Of a stretch of DNA of 64,000 nt, positions 12,301 through 22,761 are shown piece after piece. The position numbers and the translations under genes are program-made. Source of the DNA: Anniella stebbinsi (Eukaryota > Chordata > Lepidosauria > Squamata > Anniellidae); the NCBI GenBank assembly GCA_029215795.1, contig JARDYH010000004.1, positions 203,278,017 to 203,342,016 of the forward strand. Direction: 5' to 3'. The notes beneath the pieces were generated by a model. It was not told the origin of the DNA. It saw nothing but the letters and a program-made list of their open reading frames with translations, and made no database searches. Within the stretch, counting starts at the first letter, position 1; every line of letters begins with the position of its first letter.

Positions 12301-15300
12301 CCCTACCTCAGCTCAGATCTTGACGTGTTGAACCAGCAAGGTCTGAATGAGAGTTCTGCTCATCTTTGCTTGAGTGCATGTAGAAGTCCCCGCGATTACT
12401 GGACCCCACTTTATCAGGGTTCCCAATCACACAGTGAGTTCAGCGAGTTCTACTCACACTCTACTTTGGGTTCAGGCTTTGCCGATTTAACAGAGCAAAG
12501 TTTGAACTGTGGACACAGGGGGAGGGGCCAGTGGCTATCCCAGGATGTCAAGGGAATACTCTGCACAACCAATTCTATTAGGTATGAGTAAAAATATTCC
12601 CCTGGTATTGATAGCGGGAACTGTCTTTTGACATATTGGAGCAGTCATTCTAAACAGAATGCTCCATGGAGCTTTCTATTGCAGCCAGTCGGTTAGTTTG
12701 GGGCTTAATCATGCTCAGAGATCACATTATTTACAAATTATTCACACATAACTGAAATCCCATTGTTTTCAATGGGCTTGCCTAGGGTGACCAGATAAAA
12801 TCCAGGTCAGGGCTCATGTAACTTTAACAGTTGTAGAGAAAAGGGGATTTCAGCCAGTGTCATTTGTATGCCATTAGTTCCTGGTGAAATTCCCTCTTCA
12901 TCACAACAGTTAAAGTTGCAGGGGCCCTGCCTTCTTTTGTATATGGTCACTCTAGTATAATGCATGCACCTTTAACTGTTGTGATGAAGAGGGAATTTCA
13001 CCAGGAACTAATTGCATACAAATGACACTGGCTGAAATTCCCTTTTCTCTACAACTGTTAAAGTTACATGAGCCCTGACCAGGATTTTATCTGGTCACCC
13101 TAGGCTTGCCCTAACTTTGGTTCATCTGGATCCAAACCAATGTTGTCATTGATTAGGGTACAAATCTTTTTGCCTAAAATTCTGTAGAGATGTAAGAGGC
13201 ATTAACAGGGAGTTGGTCTTATGGACCTCACTTATGTGTCTGCAACCCCATGATCAGGTTCACTACCAATTGGAATGCTATGCACATTTGAAAATAAAAT
13301 TTATCAGAACTTGTTAAGGAGCTCATGGCCTGCAGCCCAAAGCCTTCACTGTCTTTGTTATTTTAATGTTTTCAATGTAACAGTCTTTCCTTTGGAACGT
13401 AATTTCCCACAATTATACACAACAGTTCCCCACTCTATGTTAGCATGAGTTCAAACTCCTACCTTTACTAAAATTCTACTTGTTGATCCCTTTCCTTTGT
13501 ACCAATCTGGCAACACTCTTTATTTTTGATATTAGGATTTTTTTATTTAAAAAACAAACATTATCTACACATTTCTAAAAAACTCAAAAGACTTTTTAAT
13601 GGTTAGCAGTTAGATTTGATCTGCATGTTCTGATACTGTTTGTAGTTTAAGCACGATTCTTAAAAGATGAATGTTAAAGTTAAGTAGGTTTTCTTTCAAG
13701 CACAATGTTTCTAATCTAAATTGTCAGGAGAGCCTTTATCTGAGTATAAAGTCCATGTTATATTTGGTTTGACTCTAATTAATGATAACCTATAGTTTAT
13801 ATATTTGGTTGCAAGAAAATAAAGCATGCCTTTGTAATTCTTGAAAATATGTTGCTTTTGCAGTATCATTTCTGTCTGGAAATAAAGGAAAACTATCCTA
13901 TATATATGCAGCTATAAGACAAACATCTTTAGCACCTAACTGTTTGTTTTGCTAGAGTTATTGAAGAGTTCCAAAGAAATAAATGGGAAATCACCAAAGT
14001 TTCTCAGAATTATTGGCAGAGAACATTCCAGTTTAAAGTACACAACTATTCAGATCAGCCTTGTAAATATGGTTAAGATTTTTCCCATCATTTAGCAATC
14101 AATAATGTAAATGATCTCTCCGTGCATTCCAGAATTGATCCCACTTACTAACAGTCTCACTGGCTAGTTTGGATTGTGGAATTATAAGTAGGCCTATCCA
14201 GAAGTAATCAGAACCAGAATTCTTGAATTTAACCCTGATCATAAATATTTTCACTGGTCTGTCATTCTTCAGTGCCAGGGTAATGTTATTATTTATGATG
14301 TTGCAGTACTGACATCTCAGCCTAAGCACATAGCTTAGCAGGTCAAAAGATAGAGTTTTACTATCTGAAACCTGCTTAAAATCAAGCAAATGAAGACAAT
14401 TTGTGGTTCAGGCTGCTTGTAAGCAGATTCTGGGCATAGGTGATAGAAATGTAATAGCCAGGATCAAATTCTCTATATGGAGAAACTTGTATATATGTGC
14501 AGTGGGGTATTAGGGGGGGCATTTCCAGTTTTAGCCCCCTGTAACATCCAACAAGCTATTCCTGACTTGAGATCCTTGGGAAAAACCTTCAAAACAGGAA
14601 ATTGGGAATCTCCAGCATTCACACATGCTTAGACATGAGGATAGAGCTATTGGGATCCCAGTCAAGACAGCCATATACCACCTGTGCTATTTATTTATTT
14701 ATTGTGCTTTAGGGCAGTATCCAGTATTGCTACTATGTTTCCACTGTTTCTGTGGTTCTTCCGACAGTAATCCTGAATGAGACGGGTCAGTGGAACTCCC
14801 TTCTGCAAGCTGACCCATTCCAGAAACGAGCATGTCACTCATTTCTGATTGCTGCAGGGTCTGTTAGCTTCCCATTTAACTTGTAGTGGGTTCCACTAGT
14901 AAGAATAAAAATGAAAAGAAAAGAAACCCCAGGTAGGCAGTCAAAAAAAGGCAAAGGCAAAGGGTTGGAACCAGGGAAGGTTTAATAAAAAGTTATTGTA
15001 AAGATGAAGGTACCAACGCGTTTCGGACACAGTGTTGTCCTTCTTCAGGGTAATTTTGGAGGCTCTTATGAAATAGTTGTGACTCCAAAATTACCCTGAA
15101 GAAGGACAACACTGTGTTCGAAATGCGTTGGTACCTTCATTTTTACAATAACTTTTTATTAAACCTTCCCTGGTTCCAACCCATTGCCTTTGCCTTTTTT
15201 TGCCTGGGTTCCACTGGTATACAGGCAGCCCTTGATCCACTCAATAACAAATTCTCTGGCTGGATTCAGATTATTAAAAGGATAAAATGTAATACAAATG

Positions 15301-16455
15301 ATTAAAATAATAAAATACAATACAGTACAAACTAAGAACCAATAATTCATTACCCATTTAGGAACTCCTATCAAACACCAGTTATGACAATAGCCTTGCC
15401 ACAATTTCTGTGAGCTTATGTTTGTTTAATTTCCTTTGAGATAATTTTATTTTCTTACTGAAAATATGCCCTCATGTCTGTAACTATATTAACTTACTTC
15501 TGGGAAAGTAATTCCAATCTCCAGATAGAAATGATATACTGTTGGTCATGGAAATAATTATCCTGAAATCATTTATCATTTTCCAAGTCTGTCTAGCTTT
15601 GCCCAAATGAACCAACTAGTCCAGCTCAATTCCACAATTGGTTCCAGGCAGTGAACTGGTAATGGCCACCTATAACATGCTTATTGCTGGATTGGAACCC
15701 TATTTGTCATTCCATTTTCACTATGATATATGGATCACTGCAGATATCAAAGCCATAAATATATTTGCATGAAATAAGGCATTTGTTAAACTTTAAGGTG
15801 TTCCTATGATTTCACACCAACCACTGGTGGTGATGGTGGTAAATTTTTCTTCAACAAATAGGAGGAACATGAGATTATATATATGTATATAATCAGAAAA
15901 TCTTCATGCATCCCACCCATTCTTCTACTGAACGTTAGAATGTTACTCATCTTCCTAAATAACAGTTGTAATTTGTGGAATGTGGAATGGTGTGGGTGCT
16001 TGATGAGATAATATTATCAAACTCAGTAACTAATTTGAACTTTGTTCTTCAAACAGGGACCAGATGGGTTACCAATGCCTGGTTGTTGGCAAAAGGTGAG
16101 ACCATCAAACGTTCTTCTGCTTCTCCATTTTAATCCTTATATAACCCATACCATCAGGCACCGGTAGGCAAAAAGTGATCAATCAAGGGGAATGGCAGAA
16201 GATTATAAAAAGAAAAGTTTTTGCTGATTCCTCTTCCTGCCTCCTCAACCCTCCAGAACATTTTTCTGCAGGGGGAAATCAGTGAAAATTGTCTTCCTCT
16301 TTCCATTCACGGGAACAGAGAGCACCCTGTTCTGTGAAAGGAACTCTGCTCATCATCTCTTTATCCAACCCAACATTTATACAGTTGAAGCCAAACATTT
16401 GAATGCTACAGTACTAACCTTGCCAAAAATGTTTCTTTTTGTCTCTTTGCAGTGA
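3337..16455 (+). CDS. COL25A1: COL25A1, 3' end of gene (partial, spliced)
   Basis: Collagen alpha-1(XXV), a type II transmembrane collagen whose furin-shed ectodomain associates with amyloid fibrils and which is needed for motor innervation of muscle (family knowledge). Seen here: consensus-flanked exons of 27, 54, 87 or 78, and 39 nt, all in phase 0, encoding Gly-X-Y repeats and then a short non-collagenous tail ending [10 protein letters not shown]. The order [55 protein letters not shown] follows the C-terminus of mammalian COL25A1 as I remember it, rather than its paralogues COL23A1 or COL13A1. The N-terminal, transmembrane and main collagen exons must lie upstream of the window. The next gene downstream is ETNPPL on the same strand, as in mammals, which supports the name. 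A frog or fish COL23A1-like paralogue is the main alternative. Confidence 0.88.
3364..4311 (+). other. COL25A1: COL25A1 intron
   Basis: Intron of about 0.95 kb. It holds a short GT/GC run near 4210-4228 and otherwise sequence in which I recognise nothing. Confidence 0.7.
4312..4365 (+). CDS. COL25A1: COL25A1 exon: Gly-X-Y triplets (54 nt)
   Basis: Eighteen codons, [18 protein letters not shown], six uninterrupted triplets in phase 0. Acceptor is attttttatag, donor gtgacc (weaker than its neighbours). The GEKGEK end is rich in charged triplets, as is usual close to the C-terminus of this collagen. Confidence 0.88.
6889..7136. mobile_element. Fold-back DNA element remnant
   Basis: Left end tgtatgacacagcctatcgtggcttaattt-like and right end attaagccatggtgggctgt plus tgtcgtgaccc are inverted copies. 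Internal sequence shows no coding capacity. Confidence 0.5.
9948..10019 (+). mobile_element. LINE 3' tail with TTAA microsatellite
   Basis: gtgaaccgcccagaatgttt, then gactattggatggcaaag, then attaattaattaattaatta. This is the usual 3' end of an L2/CR1-type LINE, here almost completely 5'-truncated. Confidence 0.55.
10382..10468 (+). CDS. COL25A1: COL25A1 alternative penultimate-region exon A (87 nt)
   Basis: Twenty-nine codons starting [18 protein letters not shown] and ending GLDAPCPL, phase 0 at both ends. Acceptor ttgtgtccacag, donor gtacgt. Its second half parallels the next exon (10933-11010): Gly-X-Y triplets, then LDAPC-x-L, then a gta donor. The two look like a tandem exon duplication used as alternatives; including both would put a DAPCPL break inside the triple helix. 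The Cys probably helps trimer disulfide formation (inference). Mammalian COL25A1 has isoforms that differ at this point, as I recall. Confidence 0.85.
10933..11010 (+). CDS. COL25A1: COL25A1 alternative penultimate-region exon B (78 nt)
   Basis: Twenty-six codons, [16 protein letters not shown] followed by [10 protein letters not shown], phase 0. Acceptor ctttacaaacag, donor gtacag. It lies only 464 nt after exon A, with which it shares architecture and the LDAPC motif. Either exon can be spliced to the 39-nt exon at 16057 without changing frame. Confidence 0.88.
11634..11782. mobile_element. Short terminal-inverted-repeat element (CAGTGGAGGCTGGTGGC family)
   Basis: Starts cagtggaggctggtggctcc and ends ggagccgccaatctccactg, inverted relative to each other. 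Relatives lie at 41205-41283 (half copy) and 44497-44664. The flanking octamers match at only 4 of 8 positions, so this copy is old. Confidence 0.65.
12187..12268 (+). repeat. Direct duplication of about 42 bp
   Basis: tgtgtgaggacttacagtgt followed by gttcctggaaagaaccat occurs twice back to back with two or three differences. A simple tandem duplication in the intron. Confidence 0.75.
12783..13102. mobile_element. hAT-type palindromic element (TAGGGTGACC family), copy 1
   Basis: Ends TAGGGTGACC and GGTCACCCTA; almost the whole element is one long inverted repeat of about 155-bp arms around a ggtcactctagtataatgca centre. The flanks at 12775-12782 and 13103-13110 are both GGCTTGCC, a perfect 8-bp target duplication, which is the hAT signature. 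It has no coding capacity. Confidence 0.88.
14943..15201. repeat. Large inverted repeat, possible Penelope-like remnant with hammerhead-like motifs
   Basis: Arms 14943-15060 and 15082-15201 are reverse complements with few mismatches, separated by about 21-30 nt. Each arm, read outward from the spacer, contains CTGAAGA, a stem GGAC...GTCC (GTTC in the right arm), GAAA and then a GCG-TTGGTACC segment. That order fits a minimal hammerhead ribozyme, and Penelope-like retroelements are known to carry hammerheads in often inverted terminal repeats. No reverse transcriptase remains here. Confidence 0.5.
16057..16095 (+). CDS. COL25A1: COL25A1 C-terminal exon (39 nt)
   Basis: Thirteen codons, [13 protein letters not shown], the non-collagenous C-terminal tail with its Cys. 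Acceptor tttgttcttcaaacag, donor gtgaga right after the Lys codon. Reading through the donor would add about 27 unrelated codons before a tag, so splicing to 16453 is the better model. Confidence 0.9.
16453..16455 (+). CDS. COL25A1: COL25A1 stop codon, first codon of the last exon
   Basis: After the acceptor gtctctttgcag the sequence starts directly with TGA, in phase 0 with the preceding exon. The last exon is therefore entirely 3' UTR apart from the stop. The predicted C-terminus, ...GCWQK, equals the remembered end of mammalian COL25A1, which supports this junction. Confidence 0.8.
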   Translation, partial: 

Positions 16456-18000
16456 TGAATCTAACTTTGCAAGCATGAAGTTGTGTATATAACGTTCCAC
16501 CTCTTGTATTTATAGTTGAAAACACAACCATTGATTTTACAAGTCTGAAAAGTCTGAAATATGTTTACATGTAGCCGCTTCTACTTGTTTGCAGTAGTCC
16601 ATGTGTACATCTATTCTTCACATACATCTGCAATCGGGCAAAATATAAACTGTGTGACAAACTTGCAAAATCAAGTACTAGTCTCTCTACAGAGTTAATC
16701 TCTATAGAGGGAACATCCACAAACATTTGAATTGTTTCTGCAGTTTTCCATTTTTCTTTTTTGTTTTGACTTGTGGACTTGCATGGACAACAAGTGCCAT
16801 GAACTAGTTTACATGAAATTGTGACCAAATATGAGCTCAGTGCTATGAAATGTACTGTACCGAATTGCCATTGGAATATAGTGACTTTGCTTCCATGCTC
16901 ACCTTTGTAAAATATATCACTGGTTCATACCTCCCATACTTGCTGTGCTCACTAAAATCAAAAGCATGACTTGTGTGCCAAAACAGCTTGTGGTGTGATC
17001 ATCTCATATGCTACCGTGGTTGCTGCTGTCGATTTCAATTCAGACATCTGAATTGTTGTTTTCTTTGTCATCTCAAGGGAGTCACACCATGGCTTATTGC
17101 AAAAAAATGATAAGAGGAGATTAAAACGATGGTCTTGAATTTGGAGGGAACTGCAGTTCCTTCCGACAGTGGATGGCTTTCAGTCTTCTGAGTTATGAAA
17201 ACACCTTTGTCAACAACAACAAAAGGTGCTACCCGTTCATCAGCCTCCATTTTGCTTGCACTGCTCACAGTCACGAGACATTCACCTTGGCTGGATTTCA
17301 ACACCAGACCCAATTGACTATTTAACCAGAAGGGAAGAAGCATGAAGATCTTGCTTTGTGAGTAGGAAGACAAAGTTGCAGAGAAATACCAAATGGATCA
17401 TTTTGATGATAGGTCTCAGTATCTGGAGGACAATGGCCTTCTTCAAGGATTGGTGCAATATGTGTTTAACATATTGTTTTTTGAGAAGGGGGAGGGGGTA
17501 TTTTTGACAAAAGATACCATAAAATGCCTTCCTCTCAAATCATGGAACTGATATACTTTATATGGCTTGCCATTTGGATTTTAGAAGTTCCTGATGAAAT
17601 GACAAAGTTACTTTAGGATGTTTTTGGAAAATATATTTAATTTTATTTGCTTAATACTTCAGTTCGCTAACCTCTTCTGCATTAATGCTTACAGACACTT
17701 ATGTTTTGAAGAACACACTTGTGTTAAACTTCTTTCAGCATCGTCTTTTTGGGGATCCATGAGGTCTTTTCCACTGCAAAGGAAGGAGTTGTTTGTTTTT
17801 CATTTTCTCATTTATTCCTATGCCTTTTTTCTTCTTCTACAGTCGACATGTTTTGGGGTTTCTGTAGCCCAAAGAATGTGGAACAGGGCGGGAAAGAATG
17901 ATTATTGCATGTTAGTAACAGGACTTTATCTCAAATATATCATTATTTTCATCTGAATTTTAGGCTGCAGTCCTACACATAGTTACCAAGAGCAATCTCC
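16456..18000 (+). other. COL25A1: COL25A1 3' UTR, end undetermined
   Basis: Sequence following the stop codon without strong repeat content until about 17.95 kb. I could not pick a poly(A) site with confidence: ATTAAA occurs near 17120, and AATAAA is not seen until about 21.8 kb. The right boundary given is a guess. Confidence 0.35.
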
Positions 18001-18052
18001 ACTGAATGGCTTACTTCTGAGTAGACATGCATAGGATTGTTCTGCACATTAG
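17955..18052 (+). repeat. Interspersed repeat of the GGCTGCAATCCTA type
   Basis: ggctgcagtcctacacatag, then cttacttctgagtagacatg, then cataggattgttctgca. The same sequence type recurs in fragments at about 37.43-37.65, 39.75-39.90, 47.36-47.45 and 57.59-57.65 kb. It is common in lizard genomes; I cannot assign a class. Confidence 0.55.
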
Positions 18053-19200
18053 TTTAAAAAATGCTTCATTTATCTATTTTGAATCCATCTGCTTAACATT
18101 TTTGTGTTTAGCCTTATAGTCATAAGGCACATTTGTAGTCATGCTGAGAAATTAATTTATGTCGCATACTGTGCCACTTTTCTTTTCTTTCTTTCTTTTT
18201 TGAAAAAACACCAAAATCACTGTTAAATGGTTAGTACACTTTTATGTATATTCATGGGGTGGGGGTGGGGATAATATCTGACCAAATAAGAGATTTCATA
18301 CGTGTGGTAAAAAAAAATGTGTCAGTAGGATGCTTTCATCACACAATCATGTATTCCTAGAAATAAGCAATAGTTGCTGCAACATGTCACATGAATCACC
18401 TTGAAAACAGAGTTATAATGAGCATACTACCAATTATTAGCTCAGTGCTGCCTTATATCCATGAACCAGTTGGACCTCTAGATCGTTTAATAACTTACAT
18501 TTCATTTTCATAGTGTCAGAGCTATTCACGAAAAGACTGTTTTTGCTATTTAGAATGATCTCTCTTTTTCCAGAGACAGGGAAACATTTTCTCAATGACA
18601 GTTTTAAGGCTAAAAGTTTCATCTTAACATCTCTAACAAATATTTTCCAATGGGTTTATGTTGTTTTCTGAGCAACAGAGAAGATCAGCTGCTCAGAGTA
18701 TTTTAGAGAAAGGTATCTGCCTATTCTAAATGCATTCTTTTGTTGTTGTGATTTTATTTTTATTTTAATTTAAACTGCCCCGAGTTAATGGAAATGCAGG
18801 ATTTAAATGTTTCAAATACATAAATAAGAGAAATCAAATCAGTCAATGAATGTATATATACGCATATGTAAATCTTCTAACTTTAATACACACGTGTCAT
18901 CAAATGTCGTGGGAGCAAATTTGCCATTGGTAACAGGGCTTTGCCTTCCCCTTCTCTCCCCGCCATGCCACCCAGTTCTGCTCCAGAGGATTCCCCACCC
19001 CTCAGGAGCAGATTTTGGGGGCATGTGGGGAGCTGGGGAGAGGAGGGGCAATCCATTCCACCAGTAGCAACCATTCCCTGGGTGGAGAGTTATTATTGGA
19101 TTTCACTCGTAAGCTGCCTATATATTAATCTGCAATGAATTTCTCTGTAATGTGAGATATTAATTATGGCATCATCATACACACTTAATGTATAATTTAA
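18053..19200. other. No recognised feature
   Basis: AT-rich sequence without a supported gene. A GC-richer patch at about 18930-19080 gives short overlapping open frames on both strands, none with a domain. Confidence 0.6.
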
Positions 19201-19212
19201 TATCTGGTCTAA

Positions 19213-19592
19213 TGTCAATGAGCCAGTTCGCACAATCACTACAGCCAGCATGGCTTATTTAAGCTACAGTGTGGTGCATGCAGGCAGCAATTTTGAATAT
19301 TCAAGCTGTAGCAGTCAGGCACCGTGTCTTACAGTGTCATGTAAACCCAGCAAAGTGGCTTATGCAAGAGTTAAACAACCATCATATAACCCATGAGCTC
19401 TTTTAGGGTAATGCGGAAGTTGTTTAACTCTCAGATAAGTCAGTCTTGCTGGGTTCACCTGACACAATAAGCCATGGCGCTCGCCCACCATGGCTTGAAT
19501 ATTCAAATGGGTGGCCGGTATGCACCACAACCCACCATGGTTTAAATAAGCAACGGTAGACTGCAGTGATCATGCAAACCCAGTCAGAATCT
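19213..19592. mobile_element. Fold-back DNA element of about 380 bp
   Basis: Left end cagttcgcacaatcactacag and right end ctgcagtgatcatgcaaaccc are inverted copies; inner arms include catggcttatttaagct against accatggtttaaataagc. Looks like an old hAT-type non-autonomous element. No clear target duplication. Confidence 0.6.
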
Positions 19593-22340
19593 ATAAAATA
19601 ATCTCATTCTGTAAAAAAGCAAGAAGCCTGTAAACTGGGCAGTACATTCCAAGTATACACTTTCATCAGAGTTTTGTACTACAGGTCATTTAAAGCACAA
19701 GTGACTCCATTTATACCTCTTGTTATTTTAAAACACCAGGGTATGATTCTTCCTCTGCCAAATGTAGTGCCCATGTATAGAAGGTTCCCAGCAGAGCTAA
19801 ACAGAGTGCTGCTTATCCCCTCCACTCCAGCATGCATAAGTGGGCAGTGTATCAAGAATGGAAAATCTATGAGCACTTCCTATATCCCCATTCGACCCTC
19901 TTTTTGCTTGGCCAAGTTACACCAGCTCTACTACCATAACTTGAAGAAGCAGAGTCGGAAGGCTGGTTGGGGATATGAGATCTGCACATGGAGCTACCAG
20001 TTCTTGTAATGACCCACAATGCAGTTTGCAAACATGCTGCCGAAGGCAGAAAATAGACCTCTGTTGAATCCTATGGGAAATCCTTAGCACATGAGCACTG
20101 GGCTCTTGCATAGAGAAGGATCATATTTTTAATCCACCTTTAAATGAGCTAACACTAGGGCATCTACCACTACTTTTAGGATAAAATTAAACTCCTATAA
20201 GGTGTGATTATGAACTAATTAATCTGCCCCAATTGAGACAAGATATTTTGCTCTACACAGGACCTGTCCTAACTACCATTGGTCATGTTCCAAGGACAAT
20301 GTAACATTTGAAGTGAGTATATGAGCATAGACTCATAGATAAGAGAGAAAGCAATTCCCATTACTGTAGAGGCACTACAGGGATTGCAGGAAATGTTGCC
20401 AGTCATATTGATGAGACCTACCTAGTAATGGTCACATATGTCTTGTGTGAACAGCCCTTAGTTCATTTATTTTCTTCTTTCTTCACCATGTATTGGTTCA
20501 TGAGTTCAGAATACACCTGTTTAGTACAGGATATTCATTTATTTTAATTCTGGCTCATGGTAATTAAAATTGTTTAGTGAGAGTCCATTCCTTTATAATG
20601 GTGCCATTTTGGTAGATCTGTATTGTAAGCTGACTCAGCTGTTAGATTATGAATAACATTAGTAGAAAATATCAAAATGGTGCCTGGTTCTTAAAAGTAC
20701 CTATGGCTATTTATATTGCCTCATAAAATATGCTCAGTTTGACCATACATTTATTTTCTGAAGACATGCAGTGCCTTGGTGTATTTTGATGCTAAAATAT
20801 TTTTGTCCTTTTTACAAAGTGTCTCCAATGTGGCCATTTATGTTAAATAATTATAGTTTTAGTAGTATTCTTCCTATAGTTTTCTTTTGGTTTTAAATGT
20901 GTAGATTTGGTGGAGTGAGGTATTTTTTTATTTTATTTCAAACATTGGAAACAGCATGAATTTACTTACGTTCTACATCCCCAGCTGCTGCTTCTTTTTA
21001 ATTATTATTTTTCCTTTGGCTGTTTTTTTCGGTATTTATTTGGTGCCAATCTTCATGGGTATCTTAACAAAGAAACAGTATGCCTGAAAACAATATGTTT
21101 CAGATTAATCTTTCCATAAGTTCCATAAGTGCTGCTTTCCTTTAAACTCCATAAAGAGTTGCAATCTTTCAAGGTGCTTAGAAAACAGTTAATTACATGG
21201 GGTAAGGTGTGAATCACAGTTCGAACATCATCAAGAACTAAACATTTCTTTCTCTAATCCATTTGTAATTTTAGAATTCTTGAAAGATGTTATAGAAGTC
21301 TGAGTGGCATTACTGTATCTATAAGAAATTTAGATATAATCACTCTAATCCAGTTTATGCCCAAAAGACTACTTGTCTATCCTGTTAATTTAAATTAGGG
21401 GGCGGTGGGGAGGAGATCCATATGGTCACAGGTTATGTCAGCAGAGATACCCTCTTCCATTGCAGTTAATGACCATGAAGGAGCTCCATATGTGCATCAA
21501 AGCATCCTAGCTCTGGAAATGGAAATATTTATCATTGTCACGTTACTTTTTTTATGGGAGGTATTGCGAAAGCCAACTCTTCATGTTTGCCTGCTACCAT
21601 AAGCATACATGCTATAAAGACTTGAAATATGTTGTCCTGTAAAGTCAGTATTATGTACAGTAACAAAAGGATTTTAGCTTTATATGGTACTCGAAAGATA
21701 TCTGTTAGGCTTTGTTGTTGTGTTATTTAATTTAGTTGTTTCTGGGAGCGGGGGGCTTAATTTTTGTTTTTAAAAAACAATATTTTGGTGCAATAAAAAG
21801 CCCCAAAATGTTAAGGCTGTTTAAGAACCAGGAAAGCATCAATCCAGTAGCACAGTTGTAGGTTCTGATTCAGTATTTGAAATCAGTGAGTACAGATCTG
21901 GTTTATATAGGGCATTGTTAACTCTGCAGCTCTATTGTTGGATTTGTTTTGTATAACGTAATTGTTCTGTATAATTATTTTTAAGAATAAAAGGTGCAAG
22001 AATGATCGCACCCAATTACAAGAAAATAAGGGTTGTGATAGCATATATTTTCTTTGCAAGCTTCCTAACCTCTGTTGCTTGACTGTCATACAGTTATATC
22101 GGTACAACTGTAGCTTTTGTGTCTTACTTAAGAAAAGCTTTTCCATTTTCACTCAAAATAGCTCCTTTTTAAGAACAAACTTAAAAGTATAAAAAGTCAA
22201 CATGCTCTTCAGTAGCTGCAGACAGTAAGACTTACAGCTTGTAACAGAAACAATACTAGCATCATTTTTTTTTCTTGTGTGGCATTTCAGAATAGAGCTG
22301 AATGGACCAGTGCTGTGAAAATGAAATGCAGTGAATGACT
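19593..22340. other. Intergenic or distal 3' UTR sequence, no recognised gene
   Basis: Long AT-rich, apparently unique sequence. AATAAA-type hexamers near 21790 and 21985 could be distal poly(A) signals of COL25A1, but nothing ties them to it. Confidence 0.4.
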
Positions 22341-22347
22341 AGACATT

Positions 22348-22761
22348 GGCTGGATTCACACAACATGCTAACCCATCCAGTGTGGGTTGTTGTTGAACTG
22401 TGGGTTATTGTGTTGCCTGAACGCAGTACTTTTCTGCAGAGTGGGTTATCACGTTCTCTGAATGCACCATGTTTTCCATGGGGTTGCATGTTAACCATGC
22501 AGTGTGGCTTGTTAACCGCCCTGAACAACCCAACCACAAGCCATGGGTTCTAACGTGGCTTGTTCGAGAAAAATAAACCTCACTGCATGGTTAACCAGCC
22601 ACCTTGCAGAAAACACACTACATTCAAACAACATGATAACCCACCCTGTAGAAATGCACTGCATTTAGATAACACAGTAACCCATCCTGCAGAAAATGTG
22701 CTGTGTTGGGACAACACAATAACTCATGGTGGGTTAGCGTGTTGTGTGAATCCAGCCAATG
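22348..22761. mobile_element. Large palindromic element of about 410 bp
   Basis: Ends ttggctggattcacacaaca and tgttgtgtgaatccagccaa are perfect inverted copies, and the interior is filled with repeated, inverted aacccac, gttatcgtgt and ctgcagaaaa blocks. Flanks actagaca and tgtagata match at 5 of 8 positions, suggesting an old hAT insertion. Frames here merely translate the repeats. Confidence 0.75.

Larger units (their letters stand above)
11011..16056 (+). other. COL25A1: COL25A1 intron carrying several mobile-element remnants
   Basis: A 5.0-kb intron with a short palindromic element (11634-11782), a direct duplication (12187-12268), a full hAT-type palindromic element (12783-13102) and a large inverted repeat (14943-15201). 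I looked here for a second alternative C-terminal exon and did not find one. Confidence 0.7.

Noticed and set aside
3337..16095. Assignment of the collagen to COL23A1 next to PHYKPL
   Set aside because: The downstream enzyme reads as ETNPPL rather than PHYKPL, and the tail [10 protein letters not shown] and order of Gly-X-Y exons fit COL25A1 better.
16570..17400. Antisense frames of 87 and 101 codons after the COL25A1 stop
   Set aside because: No recognisable domain or splice context; treated as 3' UTR or intergenic sequence.
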